In this document: piece by piece, positions 5,732 to 8,293 of the stretch
How the letters are laid out: each line of letters starts with the position of its first letter
How positions within the stretch are numbered: the stretch's first letter is position 1
Assembly: GCA_964432925.1 (NCBI GenBank)
Contig: CAYSPM010000129.1
Location: forward strand, 1 to 8,293
Source of the DNA: CAYNTC01 sp964432925
GTDB lineage: Bacteria; Planctomycetota; Phycisphaerae; Sedimentisphaerales; Anaerobacaceae
Reading direction: 5' to 3'
Length of the DNA stretch: 8,293 nt
Notes under the pieces: model-generated
What the model was told of the DNA's origin: nothing
What the model saw: only the letters and a program-made list of their open reading frames with translations
Databases searched by the model: none
Position numbers and translations under genes: made by a program

Positions 5732-6769
5732 ATGAAAAAGAGAACATTACTGTCAGCGGTAGTGCTTATTGTTGTGGGTGTATTCAGCTCAACCGTTCTG
5801 GCCGGTGGTCCTCTAGGACCTCCAGGCGCCACACTCCCTCAAGGTGAGTGGGCCGTTGATGCTGGATATTTCTACGAGGATATGGACCTCTATGGATCAG
5901 GCTGGACGAGTTATCGGAGCGGCATGTCGGATGTTAACGAGGATGACCCAAATGACTACACATGGGAATGGAGCGACCCGAATACCAGTGAGTATAGCTA
6001 TACTGGAATATCGCTCATCTTGAAAAATTTCACAACCAATACGTGGCTTGCCAGCTTTGATTACGGCCTCTGGGAAAATTGTACCGTTTATGTCCGGGCC
6101 GGTATGGCTGATGCCAAGGCCGATGTGACCGGGAGGTCCTGGGAGTACCTTGGGGAAGAAGAAGGATACGGCTGGTCTGGTGGTAGCGCATTATCGGCTG
6201 AATTCGACTACGGCTTTGCCTGGCAGGTAGGTAGTGGTTTCACCTTCTACCAAAGCGGCCCGTGGACGTTCGGCGGAAGAATGCAGTTCGGCATGGCTGA
6301 TCCAGGCGAATACAGTTGGTCCGAAACCGATGATTTTGATGAAGTGTATGTAGCGGATTACGACGTATATATCAGAGGCTACGATTCCTGGCGCGGAAAT
6401 TTTGACGTTGACTGGTGGCAGGCCATGGCCTATTTGGGTGGAACATACCAGGTCAACGACGCATTACAAGTTTATTGCGGCGGTGGCTGGCAGACTCTGC
6501 AGGGAACCTTTGAATATTCAGGAAGCGAGACGTCCTATATGACAGACTATAGGCTTCCGGACGACGATGAGTATACAGAATTGGACGGACGGGTTCCGCT
6601 TGAGGGATCCAAGGAAAATGCTTCCCTCAAAGTCAAGCACGCCTCGGCCATCGCTGTCTTTGGCGTAGGCTTTCAGCCTACCGATAATGTCCACGTGTGC
6701 GGCGAGGTGCTCGTTGGCGAGGCAGGCAAGTGGGGTATCGGCATATCGGGTGCTTTCGCGGTGCCGTAA
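5732..6769 (+). CDS. Exported probable outer-membrane beta-barrel protein, first of two paralogs
   Basis: A 345-residue exported protein of no family I recognise. Residues 1-24 are a clear signal peptide (KKR, hydrophobic run, VLA before GG). The mature start carries PLGPPG (27-32), GEW (38-40) and MDL (51-53), at exactly the same positions as in the next gene. The body is rich in Tyr, Trp, Gly and acidic residues, in short alternating strands joined by acidic turns (for example TWEWSDPNTSEYSYTG, WWQAMAYLGGTY). It ends in strand-like segments closing GISGAFAVP. Two Cys of unknown role are visible. This fits an outer-membrane barrel or a secreted beta-rich protein. The ATG at 5732 has AAAGGAG (5719-5725) at 6 bases, which excludes the TTG at 5714. 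A terminator follows, so it is probably monocistronic. Confidence 0.75.
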   Translation: MKKRTLLSAVVLIVVGVFSSTVLAGGPLGPPGATLPQGEWAVDAGYFYEDMDLYGSGWTSYRSGMSDVNEDDPNDYTWEWSDPNTSEYSYTGISLILKNFTTNTWLASFDYGLWENCTVYVRAGMADAKADVTGRSWEYLGEEEGYGWSGGSALSAEFDYGFAWQVGSGFTFYQSGPWTFGGRMQFGMADPGEYSWSETDDFDEVYVADYDVYIRGYDSWRGNFDVDWWQAMAYLGGTYQVNDALQVYCGGGWQTLQGTFEYSGSETSYMTDYRLPDDDEYTELDGRVPLEGSKENASLKVKHASAIAVFGVGFQPTDNVHVCGEVLVGEAGKWGIGISGAFAVP

Positions 6770-6841
6770 ACCATTATTACTATTGTTCCGGCGGAAATTA
6801 TGAGTTAGTCGGAATTTCTGTAAAATCAAGAATAAATCCAG

Positions 6842-6880
6842 AAAAGGCTGTGAGTTTCGGCTCGCAGCCTTTTTTATTTT
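6842..6880 (+). terminator. Rho-independent terminator of the first paralog
   Basis: AAGGCTGTGAG (6844-6854) pairs with CTCGCAGCCTT (6861-6871), with one G-U pair and a TTTCGG loop, followed directly by a T-run (to 6875) and TTTT. It lies 73 bases after the stop codon. This is a textbook intrinsic terminator. Confidence 0.9.
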
Positions 6881-6977
6881 GGTATATGCTGCTTGGTGAA
6901 ATAGTTAATAGCACTTTAGCCGAAAGAAAACTCTGAAAAAACTGCTGAATTTTGGTACCCATATCCGATATAGAACC

Positions 6978-7017
6978 TTGAATCGTGATTTTTTAAGTGG
7001 GGTTTATGATATTGCGT
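6978..7017 (+). promoter_or_regulatory. Promoter-like module of the second barrel paralog
   Basis: TTGAAT (6978-6983), 11 bases, then AAGTGGGGTTTAT-N5-TGCGT (6995-7017). The block begins 134 bases before the start codon, against 138 in the first paralog. Between the elements the bases are unrelated, so the conserved parts look selected and not merely left over from duplication. TATGAT at 21 bases or TTTATG at 19 bases could be the -10. Confidence 0.6.
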
Positions 7018-7111
7018 TCATCTTAAGGACAAGTAAGTTGACGAGTTACAACGAGGCTGGAGCCAAAATCGGTAGATTCGCATAACGAATTTTTGTGGAA
7101 AGGGGCAAATT

Positions 7112-8032
7112 ATGACAAGAAGAGTTTTTTTGCTACCTATGGCACTTGCGGTTTTAGGGGTGTTAAATGCCGCTGCATTTGCGCTGTCGCCGCTTGGTCC
7201 GCCGGGAAATGTTCTGAACAAAGGGCAATGGGCCTTTGATCTTGTGTACGGTTATAGCGAAATGGACCTCGATGCGGACGGAACATGCAGAGATTACGTC
7301 AATATAACAATGCAGGTAGATGGTGATACTCTTGACGAAATGGATGTAGACGAATCGGAAAAGGGCAAAATTAACATCAATAATCTTAAATCGAACATGA
7401 TTTTCAGTAGCATCGGCTATGGTATCGATAACAAGTTGGATGTGTATGTGAGGCTTGGTGGCATAGACGCCGAGTTCGATATGGATTCGGCTGCCTCGTT
7501 CAAAGGCAACTGGGGATTTGCTTATGGCGTCGGCACAAGAGCCACTTTTATGCAGGAAGGAAAACTTAGCTTAGGCGGGCTCTTTCAAGTCACTTTAGGG
7601 AATTCAAATGCTGATGCTGCTCTTGGAGGCGACCTCCAGTACGAGGAGGCTAGCGTAACCACGGATATAACAACAGACCTTCTCGGCCATGGCGAGCTTG
7701 AATGGTATGAAATGCAGCTCGCTATCGGGGCTACTTACCAGACAGATAATGTCGCCATATACGGCGGGCCATTCTTCTATTTCCTGGATGGGGATCTCAA
7801 ACTTCAAGGCAGTGGCGAAGCTGATATAAGCTGGGAATCGGGAGGCACCGAGTTCAATGAGAACATTTCAATAAGTAAAACGTGTTCGTTGGATGTTGAG
7901 CAGGGCTCTGAGTTTGGAGGTTTCGTCGGTGCAAAATGGGATTACGGCAAGAAATCGATCATGTACGTCGAGGGCCAATTCACAGGCGCCGGCTGGGGTG
8001 CCTTCATTGGCGGCATCTTCGGAGTTCCTTAG
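7112..8032 (+). CDS. Exported probable outer-membrane beta-barrel protein, second paralog
   Basis: A 306-residue paralog of the upstream gene. The signal peptide is residues 1-24 (TRR, hydrophobic core, AFA before LS). PLGPPG (27-32), GQW (38-40) and MDL (51-53) fall at the same residue numbers as in the first paralog, and the end GIFGVP mirrors GAFAVP. Beyond the N-terminus the two are strongly diverged. This one has fewer Trp, more Asp, and strands such as FSSIGYGIDNKLDVYVRLGG and WYEMQLAIGATYQTDNVAIYGG that alternate polar and non-polar residues, as barrel strands do. A final Gly-rich strand closes the protein. ATG 7112 has AAAGGGG (about 7100-7106) upstream. It likely sits in or beyond the outer membrane; ligand and role are unknown. 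It has its own promoter-like module and terminal hairpin. Confidence 0.75.
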   Translation: MTRRVFLLPMALAVLGVLNAAAFALSPLGPPGNVLNKGQWAFDLVYGYSEMDLDADGTCRDYVNITMQVDGDTLDEMDVDESEKGKININNLKSNMIFSSIGYGIDNKLDVYVRLGGIDAEFDMDSAASFKGNWGFAYGVGTRATFMQEGKLSLGGLFQVTLGNSNADAALGGDLQYEEASVTTDITTDLLGHGELEWYEMQLAIGATYQTDNVAIYGGPFFYFLDGDLKLQGSGEADISWESGGTEFNENISISKTCSLDVEQGSEFGGFVGAKWDYGKKSIMYVEGQFTGAGWGAFIGGIFGVP

Positions 8033-8092
8033 TCACAGACAACTCGCAATATAGATTCAGTGCAATAAACTGCGTCAAACATATTCACACAA

Positions 8093-8120
8093 GGCTGTGT
8101 GCTCATAGAAGCACACAGCC
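8093..8120 (+). terminator. Hairpin after the second paralog, probable terminator
   Basis: GGCTGTGTGCT (8093-8103) pairs perfectly with AGCACACAGCC (8110-8120) around a 6-base loop, 60 bases after the stop codon. No T-run follows (CTGCCTATTT), so it may act with Rho or as an mRNA-end stabiliser. Its stem start, AAGGCTGTG, is shared with the terminator at 6842-6880. Confidence 0.65.
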
Positions 8121-8198
8121 CTGCCTATTTCAGACACAATACGTTTCCTCTTGGTAAAATCCATTTTATAGAGAGCGCAAAAGACGCTTGCTGGAGGC

Positions 8199-8255
8199 AT
8201 GAAACTGGGCATCTCGAACAGCCTCAATTGGCAGACTCATACTGATTGTGAATAA
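8199..8255 (+). pseudogene. Possible gene start cut short by the right repeat copy
   Basis: ATG at 8199 opens an 18-codon frame, MKLGISNSLNWQTHTDCE, that runs into the repeat at 8239 and stops at 8253-8255. The first residues resemble the start of sugar-phosphate isomerase/epimerase-type TIM-barrel proteins (MKLGIS...), which is from memory only. GGAGG lies just one base before the ATG, too close for good initiation. It could be the remnant of a gene interrupted by the repeat, or chance. Confidence 0.2.
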
Positions 8256-8286
8256 TCAATGCGCTTATTCTTGTCATTTCGAGCGA
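8239..8286 (-). repeat. Right 48-bp copy of the perfect inverted repeat
   Basis: From ATACTGATTGTG to CATTTCGAGCGA this is the exact reverse complement of 4250-4297. The tails of both copies face inward, and the hairpin side of the right copy would lie past 8286. The few bases visible there (TTTAGCC) already differ from the left copy. The window ends within or just after this element. Confidence 0.95.
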
Positions 8287-8293
8287 TTTAGCC

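Overview
The window looks like chromosomal DNA of a Gram-negative-type bacterium of moderate GC. It carries a TolB-like propeller protein and two exported proteins that look like outer-membrane barrels. A member of the Phycisphaerae or another planctomycete lineage is my best guess, from overall gene style only; there is no rRNA or other phylogenetic marker strong enough to fix it. Most genes are separate transcription units with long intergenic stretches rich in hairpins and repeats.

Left part (1-3704). On the minus strand, rplU (ribosomal protein bL21) is followed by an exported PD40/TolB-type beta-propeller gene. That gene is broken by a one-base frameshift at an oligo-T run near 975-978 and runs off the left edge. 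Divergent from rplU is a plus-strand D-amino acid aminotransferase gene (dat) with its catalytic and substrate-binding residues intact. Convergent with dat is a short stand-alone DprA/SLOG-fold gene, with a hairpin terminator candidate between the two.

Middle (3705-4319). This 615-base stretch has no large gene. It holds two good copies and one poor copy of an imperfect dyad, each close to a minus-strand TATAAT-like box. It also holds a 35-codon minus-strand ORF whose start resembles the N-terminus of some DNA methyltransferases, and a large repeat element folding into a nested hairpin.

Right part (4320-8293). A membrane-anchored dual-specificity/tyrosine phosphatase starts 22 bases after the repeat and appears to be expressed from a leaderless promoter whose -35 box lies inside the repeat. 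It is followed by two tandem, diverged paralogs of an exported, probably beta-barrel protein with an identically placed PLGPPG motif. The paralogs share the same upstream promoter-like motif, spacing and leader, and each ends in its own hairpin. A 48-bp perfect inverted copy of the repeat tail closes the region at the right edge, so the phosphatase and paralog pair sit between inverted repeats. Just before that right copy is a possible gene start cut short by the repeat.

The most unusual content is the inverted-repeat-bracketed module with the co-regulated paralog pair. No CRISPR array, tRNA, rRNA or transposase was found.
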